From positions 1 to 64,000 of the forward strand of contig NZ_QYBC01000004.1 of NCBI RefSeq assembly GCF_004137085.1: a stretch of 64,000 nucleotides of DNA, read 5' to 3'. Below are positions 24,959-35,258 of the stretch, in pieces. The first letter of the stretch is position 1, and the number at the start of each line of letters is the position of its first letter. Origin of the DNA: Lichenibacterium ramalinae (GTDB lineage: Bacteria > Pseudomonadota > Alphaproteobacteria > Rhizobiales > Beijerinckiaceae). Position numbers and translations under genes: made by a program. Under the pieces are notes generated by a model. That model saw nothing but the letters and a program-made list of their open reading frames with translations. It was not told the origin of the DNA and ran no database searches.

Positions 24959-27900
24959 TCATTCCGCCGCCCTCCGGATCTCCGGCGCCGCCTCGGCCTC
25001 GACGTCCGGGATGGCCGCCGTCCCCATGCCGAAGCGGCGGCCCAGCGCCTCCATCTGCAGGTAGATCACCGGCGTGGTGTAGAGCGTCAGCAATTGGCTG
25101 AGCAGCAGCCCGCCGATGATGGTGATGCCGAGCGGCACGCGCAGTTCCGCGCCGGACCCGTGCGCCAGCGCCAGCGGGATGGCGCCGAACAGCGCCGCCA
25201 GCGTCGTCATCATGATGGGGCGGAACCGCAGCCGGCAGGCGCGCTCGATGGCGTCGAAGGGCGACAGCCCCTCCTCGCGCTCGGCCGCGGTGGCGAAGTC
25301 GATCATCATGATGGCGTTCTTCTTCACGATGCCCATCAGCAGGATGATGCCGATCAGCGCCACGATCGACAGCTCCTGGCCCGTCGCCATCAGGGCCAGC
25401 AGCGCGCCGACGCCCGCCGACGGCAGGGTCGACAGGATGGTCAGCGGGTGGATGAAGCTTTCGTAGAGCACGCCCAGCACGAGGTAGATGGTGACGACGG
25501 CGGCCAGCACCAGCCAGGGTTCGCCGGCGAGGGACTTCTGGAACTCCGCCGCGTCGGCCCCGAAGGCCCCGACGAGGGAGGCCGGCATGCCGATATCCCG
25601 TTCCGCCTCCGCGATGCCCTCCACGGCCTCGCCGAGCGAGGCCCCCGCGGCGAGGTCGAACGAGATGGCGGCGGCGGGGAATTGTTCGAGATGCGCCACC
25701 GCCAGCGGTGCCGTGGTGCGCTTCAGCGTGGCAAAGGACACGAGCGGCACCTGCGCGCCCGGGGTCGCCGCCGTGGTGGTGGCGGCCGTGGTGACGCCGC
25801 CCGTCGACACCTGGGCCGTGGTGGAGCCGCTGGTCACCCCCACGTAGAGCTTGTCGAGGATGCGGGGGTCGTCGGCCGAGCCCGGTGCCGCCTCCAGGAT
25901 CACCCGGTATTGGTTCGATTGGCCGTAGATGGTCGAGATCTGCCGCTGGCCGAAGGCGTCGTTCAGCGTGTCGTCGATCATCTGCGCCGTCACGCCGAGG
26001 CGGCCGGCCTTCTGCCGGTCGATGTCGACGAAGGCGCGCAGCCCTCCGTCCTGCACCTCGGCGGCGACATGGGCGAAGAGCGCGTCCCCGCGCAGCCGCT
26101 CGACCAGCCTGTTCGACCAGAGCGTGACGGCGGCGCCGTCCGTGCCGGTCAACGTATACTGGTATTGCGAGCGGCTCGCCGTCGTGGCGATCTGGATGTC
26201 CTGCACGGGTTTGACATAGGCGGTGACGCCCGGGATGCCGGCGAGCTCCGCGCGGACCCGCTCGGCGATGCGCTGCGCGTTCTCCCGGCGGGCGTCGGAG
26301 GGCGTCAGCGTCAGCTGCAGGTGGGCGACGTTGGAGGTCGGGTTCAGCGTGCCGACGCCCAGCACCGCCACCACGCCCGTCACGGCCGGGTCGTGCCGCA
26401 GCGCTTCCGTGGCCTCCCCCTGCAGCCGGCTCATCTCGGCGAAGGAGGCGGTGGGCGACCCTTCGAGCACCACGTCGACGAGGCCGGTGTCCTGAGCCGG
26501 AAGGAAGCCCTTCGGAACAATGACATAGAGGTAGACGGTGAGGCCCAGCGTGAACAGCGTGACAAGCAGCATGAGCCCCTGGCGGCGGAGCGCCCAGCCG
26601 AGCGTCGCCTCGTAGCCCCGCGCCATCCAGGCGATCGGCGCCTCGGCCGCCCGCATCAGCCAGGGCTCGCCGGCCCCGTGCCGCGGCGCCCGGAGGAGCC
26701 GGCCGCACATCATGGGCGTCAGCGTCAGCGACACGACGGCCGAGACCACGACCGCGAAGGTCAGCGTCAGGGCGAACTCCCGGAACATGCGGCCCACGAT
26801 GCCGGTCATGAACAGCAGCGGGATGAAGACCGCGATCAGCGACAGCGTCAGCGACACGACGGTGAAGCCGATCTCGCGCGCGCCCTTGAGCGCCGCCTGG
26901 AGCGGGGTCTCGCCCTCCTCGATCTGGCGCACGACGTTCTCGATCATCACGATGGCGTCGTCGACCACGAAGCCGGTGCCGATCGTCAGGGCCATCAGCG
27001 ACAGGTTGTCGAGGCTGAAGCCCGCCGCCCACATGACGGCGAAGGTGGCGATGATGGAGAGCGGCAGCGCCACGGCGGCGATGATGGTGGCGCGCACGGT
27101 GCGCAGGAACAGCAGCACGACCAGCACCACCAGGGCGCCGCTGAGCACCAGCGTGAACTCCACGTCGCGGATCGAGGCGCGGATCGTGTCGGTGGAATCG
27201 TGCACGACCTTCAGCGTGGCGCCGGCGCTGAGCGAGTGCTGCAGGCGCGGCAGCTCCGCCAGCACCCTGTCGACCGTCTCTACGACGTTGGCGCCGGGCT
27301 GGCGCTGCACGTCGATGATGACGGCGGGTTCGCCGCCGTACCAGCCGCCGACGCGGCTGTTCTCGAGCCCCTCCACCACCCGCGCGACGTCGCGCAGCAG
27401 CACCGGGGCGTTGTTGCGGTAGGCGACGACCACCGTCTCGTAGGCCTTGGCGGCGTCGATCTGGTCGTTGGCGGCGATCGTATAGGCCTGGCTCGTGCCG
27501 TCGAGCGATCCCTTGGAGCCCGCCACATTGGCCGCCACCACGGCGGCGCGCAGGTCTTCGAGCGAGATGGCATAGGCGGCGAGCCGCGGCAGGTCGGCCT
27601 GGATGCGCACGGCCGGCCGGATGTTGCCCTCGACCGACACGTGCCCGACGCCCGAAACCTGCGACAGCCGCGGGGCCAGCAGGGTGTCGGCGACGTCCGA
27701 CAGGTCGCGCAGCGGCACCGTTCGGGAGGTGAGGGCCAGGGTCAGCACCGGCGTGTCGGCCGGGTTCACCTTGGAATAGGTCGGCGGGTAGGGCAGGTTC
27801 TTGGGCAGCGTCGAGGCGGCGGCGTTGATGGCCGACTGCACGTCCTGGGCGGCGGCGTCGATGTCGCGGTCGAGGTTGAACTGCAGGGTGATCTGGCTGA

Positions 27901-28162
27901 GGCCGAAGGCGCTCTGCGACGACATGGCGGCGAGCGACGGGATCTGGCCGAACTGCCGTTCCAGCGACGCCGTGACCAGCGCCGCGATCGTGTCGGGGTT
28001 GGCGCCGGGGAGCTGCGTCGTGACCTGGATGGTGGGGAAGTCCACCTGGGGCAGGGACGACACGGCGAGCTGCCGGTACCCCATGATGCCGGCGAGCAGC
28101 ACCGCCACCGCCAGCAGCGCCGTCGCGATCGGCCGCAGGATGAAAGGGGCGGAGATGTTCAC
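24959..28162 (-). CDS. RND multidrug efflux pump, MdtB/MuxB type
   Basis: 1067 residues. It starts at GTG 28162, giving MNISAPFILRPIATALLAVA; the 87 codons open before it are Arg/Pro-rich and overlap the fusion-protein gene. It has the TM4 relay GFVVDDAIVMIENV and the 12-helix RND layout. A Val/Thr/Ala-rich insert in the second periplasmic loop (around TTAATTTAATPGAQVPL) is not seen in the partner pump. It lies 22 bases after the fusion-protein gene. Confidence 0.92.
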   Translation of the reverse strand: MNISAPFILRPIATALLAVAVLLAGIMGYRQLAVSSLPQVDFPTIQVTTQLPGANPDTIAALVTASLERQFGQIPSLAAMSSQSAFGLSQITLQFNLDRDIDAAAQDVQSAINAAASTLPKNLPYPPTYSKVNPADTPVLTLALTSRTVPLRDLSDVADTLLAPRLSQVSGVGHVSVEGNIRPAVRIQADLPRLAAYAISLEDLRAAVVAANVAGSKGSLDGTSQAYTIAANDQIDAAKAYETVVVAYRNNAPVLLRDVARVVEGLENSRVGGWYGGEPAVIIDVQRQPGANVVETVDRVLAELPRLQHSLSAGATLKVVHDSTDTIRASIRDVEFTLVLSGALVVLVVLLFLRTVRATIIAAVALPLSIIATFAVMWAAGFSLDNLSLMALTIGTGFVVDDAIVMIENVVRQIEEGETPLQAALKGAREIGFTVVSLTLSLIAVFIPLLFMTGIVGRMFREFALTLTFAVVVSAVVSLTLTPMMCGRLLRAPRHGAGEPWLMRAAEAPIAWMARGYEATLGWALRRQGLMLLVTLFTLGLTVYLYVIVPKGFLPAQDTGLVDVVLEGSPTASFAEMSRLQGEATEALRHDPAVTGVVAVLGVGTLNPTSNVAHLQLTLTPSDARRENAQRIAERVRAELAGIPGVTAYVKPVQDIQIATTASRSQYQYTLTGTDGAAVTLWSNRLVERLRGDALFAHVAAEVQDGGLRAFVDIDRQKAGRLGVTAQMIDDTLNDAFGQRQISTIYGQSNQYRVILEAAPGSADDPRILDKLYVGVTSGSTTAQVSTGGVTTAATTTAATPGAQVPLVSFATLKRTTAPLAVAHLEQFPAAAISFDLAAGASLGEAVEGIAEAERDIGMPASLVGAFGADAAEFQKSLAGEPWLVLAAVVTIYLVLGVLYESFIHPLTILSTLPSAGVGALLALMATGQELSIVALIGIILLMGIVKKNAIMMIDFATAAEREEGLSPFDAIERACRLRFRPIMMTTLAALFGAIPLALAHGSGAELRVPLGITIIGGLLLSQLLTLYTTPVIYLQMEALGRRFGMGTAAIPDVEAEAAPEIRRAAE

Positions 28163-28184
28163 GGTGCGGTCCCGGCGCCGGGCA

Positions 28185-29642
28185 TCAGTTGGTGGCCGCC
28201 GGCCGGGCACCGTCGCGCCTGCGGCGGTGGGGCCGGACGGCTTCGGGGCCGCCCGCGGCGGCATCGGCGTCGGCCTCGTGCCGGGCCGTGCCGGCCGTCG
28301 TCGCGTCGGGCTTGGCCGGGTCAGGGTTGGCCCCGTCTGGCGTCGTCGCGTCGGGTTTGGCCTCCGCGCCGGTCGCGGCGCCATCGGCCCCGTCCTCCGC
28401 CGCCCCGCCGGCCGACGGCGCATTGGCGGCCGTGGCGGTCGAGACCGCGACTTTGGCGCCGTCGGTCAGGCGGGTGAAGCCCGTCGTGATGACCAGCGCG
28501 GGCGGCGCGAGGCCGGCGGTCACCACCGTCTCGGCCTCGGTCTGGCGACCGGTCGTCACCTTGGTCATCACCGCCTTGCCGTCCTTGACGGCATAGACGA
28601 AGGCGCCGTCGGGTCCGCGCTGCACGGCGGGGGTCGGCACCACGACGACGTGGCTCAGCTTGTCGACGTAGAGGCGCAGGTTGACGAACTGCCCGGGCCA
28701 GAGCTGGTCCTCGGCGTTGGGGAAGCTGCCCTTCATCTTCACCGTGCCGGTCGTCTGGTCGACGGTGTTGTCGACGACCTGCAGCGTGCCGGTGTCGACC
28801 AGCGCCCCGCTGTCGCCGTCGTGGGCCTCGAGGCGCAGCGTGCCGCGCGCCGTCGCGGCATTCACCTGGCGCAGCCACTGCTGGGGCAGGTTGAACACGG
28901 CCGCGATGGGCTTCACCTGGGCGACGGTGACGATGCCGGTGGAGTCGCTGGCATGCACCAGGTTGCCCTGGTCGACGATGCGGATGCCGGTGCGCCCGTC
29001 GATCGGCGAACGGATCGTCGCATAGTCCAGCGTCGTCTTGGTGTTGTCGATCGACGCCTGGTCCTGGGCGAGCTGCGCATTGTACTGGGCCACCAGCGAC
29101 TTCTGGGTGTCGGCCTGCTGGTGCGAGCCGTATTGCGTTTCGGCCAGCTTGTTGTAGCGGACGAGGTCGACCTGGGCGTTGGCGAGCAACGCCTCGTCCT
29201 GCGCCTTCTTGGCGACCGCGCTGTCGTAGAGGGCCTTGTAGGTGGCGGGGTCGATGCGGGCGAGGACGTCGCCCTTCTTCACGTCCTGGCCTTCCTTGAA
29301 GGCGATCTCGACGAGCTTGCCGTCCACCTGGCTGCGCACCAGCACGCTGTTGGTGGCCTGGACGGTGCCGAGCACCTCGGCGGTGACCGGCACGTCGGCG
29401 TAGCGGGCTTCGGCGGCCAGGACCGGTGTGGGACCATCGGCCGAGAAGCGCCGCCGCTTCCTGTCCGGCGCCTCGCCCCCGGCGGCGTTGCCGCCGGCGC
29501 CCGTCGGCTTCATCGAGGCGGCCTGGCCGAGGCCGGGCACGTCGGGGAGCCAGGGCACGCGGGCATGGATGGCGGGAAAGCGCTCGGCCAGCACGACCGC
29601 GCCGACGAGCAGGATGACGGCGAGGGTGAGGAAGCGCTTCAT
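28185..29642 (-). CDS. RND periplasmic membrane-fusion protein (MdtA-like)
   Basis: 485 residues. An N-terminal anchor (FLTLAVILLVGAVVLA), a lipoyl-like half (VLVRSQVDGKLVEIAFKEGQDVKKGD), an alpha-hairpin and DYATIRSPIDGRTGIRIVDQGNLV are the standard parts. The last 90 residues are an Ala/Asp/Pro-rich tail ending in a basic RPHRRRRDG stretch, much longer than in MdtA. It bridges the two RND pumps to the outer-membrane channel. ATG 29642 overlaps the stop of the outer-membrane gene by 4 bases. Confidence 0.92.
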   Translation of the reverse strand: MKRFLTLAVILLVGAVVLAERFPAIHARVPWLPDVPGLGQAASMKPTGAGGNAAGGEAPDRKRRRFSADGPTPVLAAEARYADVPVTAEVLGTVQATNSVLVRSQVDGKLVEIAFKEGQDVKKGDVLARIDPATYKALYDSAVAKKAQDEALLANAQVDLVRYNKLAETQYGSHQQADTQKSLVAQYNAQLAQDQASIDNTKTTLDYATIRSPIDGRTGIRIVDQGNLVHASDSTGIVTVAQVKPIAAVFNLPQQWLRQVNAATARGTLRLEAHDGDSGALVDTGTLQVVDNTVDQTTGTVKMKGSFPNAEDQLWPGQFVNLRLYVDKLSHVVVVPTPAVQRGPDGAFVYAVKDGKAVMTKVTTGRQTEAETVVTAGLAPPALVITTGFTRLTDGAKVAVSTATAANAPSAGGAAEDGADGAATGAEAKPDATTPDGANPDPAKPDATTAGTARHEADADAAAGGPEAVRPHRRRRDGARPAATN

Positions 29643-31258
29643 GACCGTCCCGCCGTTTTGGGCCCGTCGGCCGTGTAGCCGGCCCCGTCGGTCGCCAGCC
29701 CCTGCGCCGGCGTCGGCGTGGGCCGGACGGCCTCGGCCGGGACCGGCGCCAAGCCGTCGAGGGGCGGCAGCTCGAGCAGGTCCGGCCGCGTCCAGCCGCC
29801 GCCGATCGCCTGGGCGAGGCTGGACAGCGCCGTGAAGCGGGCCAGCCGCACCACGGCCTGCGCGTCGAGCGCCGAGAACAGCGTCTGTTCGGTGTTGATC
29901 ACGGTCAGGATGTCGACGGTCCCCTCCCGCAACCGGGCCCGGGTGATATCATAGGCGAGACGCGACGAGGCCACGACTGCGGCCAATCGCTTCTCGTGCT
30001 CGGTGTTCTGCTGCACGGCGATGAGCGCGTTCTCGACGTCGACGAGCGACTGCACGATCGTCCCGCGGTAGTCCTGCAGGTCTTCGAGGTCCCGGCCGCG
30101 CTGCAGGTCGAGCGTGCCCTTGAGCGCGCCGCCGTCGAGCAGCGGCGAGGCGAGCCCGGCCCCGAGGCTGCCGAAGCCCGCCGCCGGCGACAGCAGCGTG
30201 CGCAGCGCCGTGCTCTCGATGCCGCCCGAGGCCGTCAGGCTCACGGTGGGGAACAGGGCGGCGCGCGCCGACAGCACCGCGGCATCCGCCGAGGCCAGGA
30301 TGGCGGCCGCCTCGGCGACGTCCGGCCGGCGGCGGATCACCTGGGCGGGCAGGCCGGCGGGGATCACCGGAGGCTTGAGGCCTTCGAGGCTGCCGCCCCG
30401 GACGGCGAGGCTTTCGGGCGTGCGTCCGGCGAGCAGCGCGATGGCGGTCTTGGCCTGCTGGAGTTGCTGCTGGAGGGGCGGGAAGGCGGCCAGCTGCTGG
30501 TCGACGACGCTCTGCTGCTGGGCCACCTCCAGCGCCGTGATGGTGCCGACCGCCAGGCGCCCCTTGATGGCTTCGAGGCCGAAGCGCGCCTCCTTGAGGT
30601 TGTCGGCGGCGATCTTCAGCCGGTCCTGCGCGGACAGGAGCGAGAAGTAGCTGTTGGCGAGGGCCGCCACCTGCGTCAGCACCAGCGTGTCGCGGGCATA
30701 GCGGGCCGCCACGGCGTTCTGGGTGGCGGCGAGGCTGGCGAAGCGGTTGCGGCCCCAAAGGTCGAGCTCGTAGCTCGCCGTGAGGCCGAGGCTGAAGCTG
30801 TTGGTGGCGATCGTGCCGCGGGAGCCCGAGGCCGCGCTCACGGCGCGGGTGGTGGTGGGGGTGAAGCTGCGGCCGGAGCTGTTGGACGAGGTCGCCTGCG
30901 GGAACAGCGCCGCGCTCGACACCGCCGTCTGGGCGTCGGCCTGGAGGATGCGGGCCGACGCCGCCGCGACGTCGAAATTGTCGTGGGCCGTCATGGCGGC
31001 GAGGCGCGACAGTTCGGCCGAACCGAAGACGACCGTCCAGTTGCCCGGCAGCGGCCGGGCGGCGGCGGGCGAGTCGCCGGTGCCGTGGCCGGCGTGGGAG
31101 AAGGTGCCCGGCACCAGGAGGTCGGGGCCGGGACGGGTCTCGTCGAAGGAGCAGCCCGCGACGGCGGTGGCGAGCGCAGCCGCCGTCGCCACGGCGGCGC
31201 CGTGCCGCGCCCGGCCCGTCCCGATCCAGAGGGCCGCCCGCCCGGCAAAACCAGCCAC
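29639..31258 (-). CDS. Outer-membrane efflux lipoprotein (TolC/NodT family)
   Basis: 539 residues. GTG 31258 is chosen because GGGGAG precedes it and the signal peptide (VATAAALATAVAGCSFD) then starts sensibly; a longer open frame runs antisense over the VOC gene. Cys after AVAG is the lipobox. The body has the two OEP repeats of the NodT type (YELDLWGRNRF and RRRPDVAEAAAIL). It should form the exit channel for the RND system. It is the first gene of the operon. Confidence 0.88.
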   Translation of the reverse strand: MAGFAGRAALWIGTGRARHGAAVATAAALATAVAGCSFDETRPGPDLLVPGTFSHAGHGTGDSPAAARPLPGNWTVVFGSAELSRLAAMTAHDNFDVAAASARILQADAQTAVSSAALFPQATSSNSSGRSFTPTTTRAVSAASGSRGTIATNSFSLGLTASYELDLWGRNRFASLAATQNAVAARYARDTLVLTQVAALANSYFSLLSAQDRLKIAADNLKEARFGLEAIKGRLAVGTITALEVAQQQSVVDQQLAAFPPLQQQLQQAKTAIALLAGRTPESLAVRGGSLEGLKPPVIPAGLPAQVIRRRPDVAEAAAILASADAAVLSARAALFPTVSLTASGGIESTALRTLLSPAAGFGSLGAGLASPLLDGGALKGTLDLQRGRDLEDLQDYRGTIVQSLVDVENALIAVQQNTEHEKRLAAVVASSRLAYDITRARLREGTVDILTVINTEQTLFSALDAQAVVRLARFTALSSLAQAIGGGWTRPDLLELPPLDGLAPVPAEAVRPTPTPAQGLATDGAGYTADGPKTAGRS

Positions 31259-31444
31259 CTTGTCGTCTCCCCCGAACCCGGCCGCGACCCCGGCGGGTCC
31301 GTCCCGCCCGGCCCGTCCGTTTACGGGGGTTTTACAGGCGAAAGGAAGGCCGCCCCATCGCACCGGCGTTTCATCCCTGTGGCAATCGCGCCGCGGGCGC
31401 GGGATGATGGGCCGGCGCGGCCGGCGCCGCGAGGGAGACGCGTC

Positions 31445-31948
31445 ATGACGGATGTGCCGATGCCGGGCTTCGGCCCGATCCATCCCGGGGCCACGATCGG
31501 CCACGTCCACCTCAAGGTGGCGGACCTCGAGCGCGCGCTCGGCTTCTACTGCGGGGTGCTGGGCTTCGACCTCATGCAGCGGTTCGGCGCGCAGGCCGCC
31601 TTCGTGTCGGCCGGCGGCTACCACCACCAGATCGGCCTCAACACCTGGGAAAGCCTCGGCGGGCGGCCGCCCGCGCCCGGCACGACGGGGCTCTACCACA
31701 CCGCCGTGCTCTACCCGACCCGCGCCGCGCTCGCCGACGCCCTGCGGCGCCTCATCGCCGCCGGCATCGCGCTCGACGGCGCCAGCGACCACGGGGTCAG
31801 CGAGGCGCTCTACCTCCGCGACCCCGACGAGAACGGCGTCGAACTCTACTGGGACCGGCCCCGCGACGTCTGGCCCCGCGATGCCGCCGGGGGTCTCGCC
31901 ATGCACACGCGGCGCCTCGACCTCGAAGACCTGCTGCGGGCCGGGTAG
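31445..31948 (+). CDS. VOC (glyoxalase/extradiol dioxygenase) family protein
   Basis: 167 residues, one VOC module pair. GHVHLKVADLERALGFYCGVLGFDL starts the fold, GGYHHQIGLNTW follows, and LRDPDENGVELYWDRP ends it with the conserved metal-ligand Glu. It resembles CatE-like catechol 2,3-dioxygenase/glyoxalase proteins; the substrate is unknown. It is divergent from the efflux operon, with 186 bases between. Confidence 0.85.
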   Translation: MTDVPMPGFGPIHPGATIGHVHLKVADLERALGFYCGVLGFDLMQRFGAQAAFVSAGGYHHQIGLNTWESLGGRPPAPGTTGLYHTAVLYPTRAALADALRRLIAAGIALDGASDHGVSEALYLRDPDENGVELYWDRPRDVWPRDAAGGLAMHTRRLDLEDLLRAG

Positions 31949-32079
31949 GCGCTCCGCCGGTCCTTGCCGCCTCCCGCCGGCACCCGGCCGGTGCCGGTCG
32001 TGGCAGGACTGCGGACGAGGCCGTTGCGCCGGACCGCGCGATTGGGCAGGAGGGGGCCGAACTTCGGGGAATGCAGGGC

Positions 32080-32265
32080 ATGACGGCCAACGACAACAGA
32101 CCGCCGGGCGGGCGGCAGCCGGGCGGGCGCGGCAACGTCGCCGCCCTGGTCGCCGTCGTGCTGATCGGCTTCGCGCTGTTCTGGGCCGTGTCGGCGATCC
32201 GCCAGCACAATGCCGTGCAGGACTGCATCGACTCCGGCCGCCACGACTGCACGGCCGAGCCGTGA
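32080..32265 (+). CDS. Small membrane protein (61 aa)
   Basis: A Pro/Gly-rich start (NDNRPPGGRQPGGRG) is followed by one membrane segment (VAALVAVVLIGFALFWAV) and a short tail with two Cys (QDCIDSGRHDC). ATG 32080 fits the GGGGA site better than the in-frame ATG at 32071. Similar small proteins starting MTANDNRPPGG are common in Hyphomicrobiales; the function is unknown. Confidence 0.6.
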   Translation: MTANDNRPPGGRQPGGRGNVAALVAVVLIGFALFWAVSAIRQHNAVQDCIDSGRHDCTAEP

Positions 32266-32389
32266 GGGACCGGCGCCCTGCGGCGGGGTCCCGGCCCGAG
32301 CCCGGCGTCGCGTCGGCGCTTCCCCGACCGTCCGGCCTCGTCTATGGACGGCGATGGACAATCGGAGGCGCGGGCCCTTGCGTGACGGG

Positions 32390-33556
32390 ATGATGGTGCG
32401 GTCCGCCGCGGCGGGCTTCCGAGGCGCGGCCCGCGCCGCCGTCGTGCTGGTCTCGGCCCTGTCGCTGTCGGCCTGCGCGTCGGCCGTGGCCGACGTCGGC
32501 GACCTCGTCTCGGGCGCGCCCGCCCGGCCGGCGCGCGACGTGCAGATCTTCGTCGACTCGACCCGACCCCTCAAGGCCGATGGCGTGGCGGACGGCTCGG
32601 CGCATTTCTCGCTCGCCACGATCGGCGTGCCGCCCGCGCACCAGCCCGGCAGCCTGGAGATGGCGAGCTTCGGGGCGCCCAACCGGCGCAGCGACTTCGC
32701 CGTGGTGGGGCGTCGCTCCCTCGATGCCGAAACCTTCCGCAACGAGGTCGCCACCCATCTGTCGGGCCGTATCGGCTCGAACCGCGACGTCCTCGTCTTC
32801 GTGCACGGCTTCAACACGGGGCTCGACGAGGCCCGGTTCCGCCTCGCCCAGATCGTGACGGACGGCGACTTCAACGGCGTGCCGGTGCTGTTCACCTGGC
32901 CGTCGAAGGGGAGCCTCTTCGGCTACGGGTCGGACCGCGAGGCCGCGACGGCGTCGCGCGACGCGCTGGAGCACCTCCTGCTCGACCTCGCGGCGCTGCC
33001 CGACGTCGGCAAGGTCCACGTGCTGGCCCATTCCATGGGCGCCTGGCTCGCCATGGAGGCCCTGCGCGAGGTCGCCATCGGGGGGCACGCCGACCTCGAC
33101 GGCCACCTCGGCGACATCATCCTGGCGGCGCCGGACATCGACCAGGGCGTGTTCCGCCAGCAGGTCGAGCGGCTCGGGCCGGGGGCCCGCGTGTCGGTCT
33201 TCGCCGCCACCAACGACCGGGCCCTGACGCTGTCGGGCATCCTGGCGGACCGCCCGCGGCTCGGCGCCATCGACGCTTCGAGCCCCGAGGGCCGGCGCGC
33301 GCTCGAAGGGCTCGGCGTGCATGTCATCGACATCACCCGCGACAGCGTCGGCCTCATCGGCCACGCCACCTATGCCAGCGCCCCCGAGGTGATCCGCGGC
33401 ATCGGGGCGGAGATCGGCGCGCCCCGCGACGCCGATCGGACTCACCAGGCCGTGCTCGGCGGCGAGCCTGCCGCGCCCGTCTTCGACGGGGCGCCGGCCG
33501 CCGTGGTGGCGACGCCCCTGCCGGCGCCGCAGCCGCCCGCCATCGCGGTGCCGTGA
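32390..33556 (+). CDS. Alpha/beta-hydrolase lipoprotein (DUF900-like)
   Basis: 388 residues. The signal peptide ends LSLSAC (lipobox). DVLVFVHGFNTGLDEARFRLAQI is the oxyanion part, VHVLAHSMGAWLAMEAL is the nucleophile elbow with GHSMG-like AHSMG, and D/H residues follow (DIILAAPDID, IGHATYAS). This is the DUF900 esterase-like family, whose substrates are unknown. An in-frame ATG at 32354 would add 12 residues; the later start gives a cleaner signal. The C-terminus is Pro/Ala-rich. Confidence 0.8.
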   Translation: MMVRSAAAGFRGAARAAVVLVSALSLSACASAVADVGDLVSGAPARPARDVQIFVDSTRPLKADGVADGSAHFSLATIGVPPAHQPGSLEMASFGAPNRRSDFAVVGRRSLDAETFRNEVATHLSGRIGSNRDVLVFVHGFNTGLDEARFRLAQIVTDGDFNGVPVLFTWPSKGSLFGYGSDREAATASRDALEHLLLDLAALPDVGKVHVLAHSMGAWLAMEALREVAIGGHADLDGHLGDIILAAPDIDQGVFRQQVERLGPGARVSVFAATNDRALTLSGILADRPRLGAIDASSPEGRRALEGLGVHVIDITRDSVGLIGHATYASAPEVIRGIGAEIGAPRDADRTHQAVLGGEPAAPVFDGAPAAVVATPLPAPQPPAIAVP

Positions 33557-33649
33557 TCCCCGGGACACGCTGACCTACAATCTCCGGGCGAACGACGCCG
33601 GGGACCGGGCAGCGTCTTGCGGGCCCGCCCGGCGCGGGACCAAACTCCG

Positions 33650-35251
33650 ATGTCGATCAGATCGGAGCCGGCCGTGGCCAGAACACCATCCATGTCGCTT
33701 CTCCAGGCGGCCGCCGCGGCCGTGGCCCGGTCCCACGGGGTGGCCGAAGTTGCCGATTTGGCCGACCAGCCGCGCCGGCGGCTGCTCAAGGGCGCGGCGG
33801 GCTTCGGCGCGGCCGCGGCGCTGGGGCTCCGGCCTTCTGCCGGCGCGGCCGCCGGGACGCCTGCCGGGACCGGCGCCAGGGTCGCCGTGGTGGGGGCGGG
33901 CCTGGCGGGCCTCACGGCGGCCTACCGTCTCAAGCAGGCGGGGTTCGATCCCGTGGTGTTCGAAGGCAATACGCGGCTCGGCGGCCGCTGCTACACGGCC
34001 CGCGACGCGTTCCGCGGCGGCCAGATCGCCGAACACGGCGGCGAGTTCATCGACACCGACCATTACCCGATCCGCCAGCTGGCGAAGGACCTCGGGCTGA
34101 CGCTCTACGATGTGCTGGCGGCGCAGCCGCCGGGCGCCATCCCGGTCTACCGGTTCAACGGCGAGCGCTACACGCTGGCCGACGCGACCCGCGACTTCGG
34201 CCCCCTCTACCAGAGCCTCAAGGGGCAGAGCGCCGCCATCGGCAGCGGCTACAATTACCGGTATTCGACGGCCGCCGCCAAGCGCTTCGACGCCATGACG
34301 CTGCGCCAGTGGATCGCCGCCACCGTGCCGGGCGGCCTCACCTCCAAGCTCGGCCAACTCATCGACAATGCCTTCACGGAGGAGAACGGCGCCGACACCG
34401 ACCGGCAGAGCGCGCTCAACGCCATCGGGACGCTCGCCGACGACCCCCGCGACGGCTTCGACCTCTACTACACCGATTCGGACCAGCGGTTCCGCGTGCT
34501 CGGCGGCAACGACCAGATCCCGACGCTGCTCGGCCGGGCGCTCGGCGCGGCCGTCAGGACCGGGACGGCGCTGACGGCGGTCCGGCAGAGGGGCGACGGC
34601 AAGGTTTGGCTGACACTGGCGCGCGACGGCGCCGTCACCGACGCGGCGTTCGACCGGATCGTGCTGGCGCTGCCCTTCTCGGTCATGCGCGCCGCCGTGG
34701 ACCTGTCGGGTGCGGGGTTCAGCGACCTCAAGCGGCGGTCGATCGAGACGCTCGGCATGGGCGCCAGCGTCAAGTTCCAGCTCCAGTTCGAGCGGCGCCT
34801 GTGGAACGACCTCGGCTGCAACGGCGAGATCCGGCGCGTGTCACCGGCGTTCCAGACCACCTGGGACGCGACGCGCGGGCAGGGCGGCCAACAGGGCGTG
34901 ATGAACTTCTGGTCGGGCGGATCCCAGGCGGCCTTCGACGCCGGCGTCCCGGACCGGCATGCGCTGGCCCGGCTGTGCCTCGCCGGCGCGGACGAGATCC
35001 TGCCCGGGCTGCCCCGGCTGTGGAACGGCCTGTCGACCCTCGACGTCTGGAGCCGCAACCCGTGGTCGCTCGGCTCCTATTCGTTCTATCCGCCGGGCTA
35101 CCAGACGAGCCTTCTCGGCGTCGAAGGGATCCCCGAGGGCAACGTCTTCTTCGCCGGCGAACACACCTGGGCGCAGGCCGGCTACCTCAACGCCGGCGTG
35201 GCGTCGGGCGACAGGGCCGCCAACCAGATCAGGGCGTCGCTGGCGGCCTGA
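33650..35251 (+). CDS. TAT-like exported flavin amine oxidase
   Basis: 533 residues. PRRRLLKGAAGFGAAAALGL (about residues 44-63) looks like a twin-arginine signal, though with an unusually long N-region. VAVVGAGLAGLTAAYRL is the FAD GXGXXG motif, and EGNTRLGGRC and GGEFID follow. The C-terminal FFAGEHTWAQAGYLNAGVASGDRAA is the second FAD signature of monoamine oxidases. It oxidises an amine, probably in the periplasm; the substrate is unknown. Confidence 0.85.
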   Translation: MSIRSEPAVARTPSMSLLQAAAAAVARSHGVAEVADLADQPRRRLLKGAAGFGAAAALGLRPSAGAAAGTPAGTGARVAVVGAGLAGLTAAYRLKQAGFDPVVFEGNTRLGGRCYTARDAFRGGQIAEHGGEFIDTDHYPIRQLAKDLGLTLYDVLAAQPPGAIPVYRFNGERYTLADATRDFGPLYQSLKGQSAAIGSGYNYRYSTAAAKRFDAMTLRQWIAATVPGGLTSKLGQLIDNAFTEENGADTDRQSALNAIGTLADDPRDGFDLYYTDSDQRFRVLGGNDQIPTLLGRALGAAVRTGTALTAVRQRGDGKVWLTLARDGAVTDAAFDRIVLALPFSVMRAAVDLSGAGFSDLKRRSIETLGMGASVKFQLQFERRLWNDLGCNGEIRRVSPAFQTTWDATRGQGGQQGVMNFWSGGSQAAFDAGVPDRHALARLCLAGADEILPGLPRLWNGLSTLDVWSRNPWSLGSYSFYPPGYQTSLLGVEGIPEGNVFFAGEHTWAQAGYLNAGVASGDRAANQIRASLAA

Positions 35252-35258
35252 CGGTCCC

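Noticed and set aside
24533..28477. A 1314-codon plus-strand open frame opposite the RND pump
   Set aside because: Antisense to a well-conserved RND protein; low-complexity His/Arg/Gln-rich translation.
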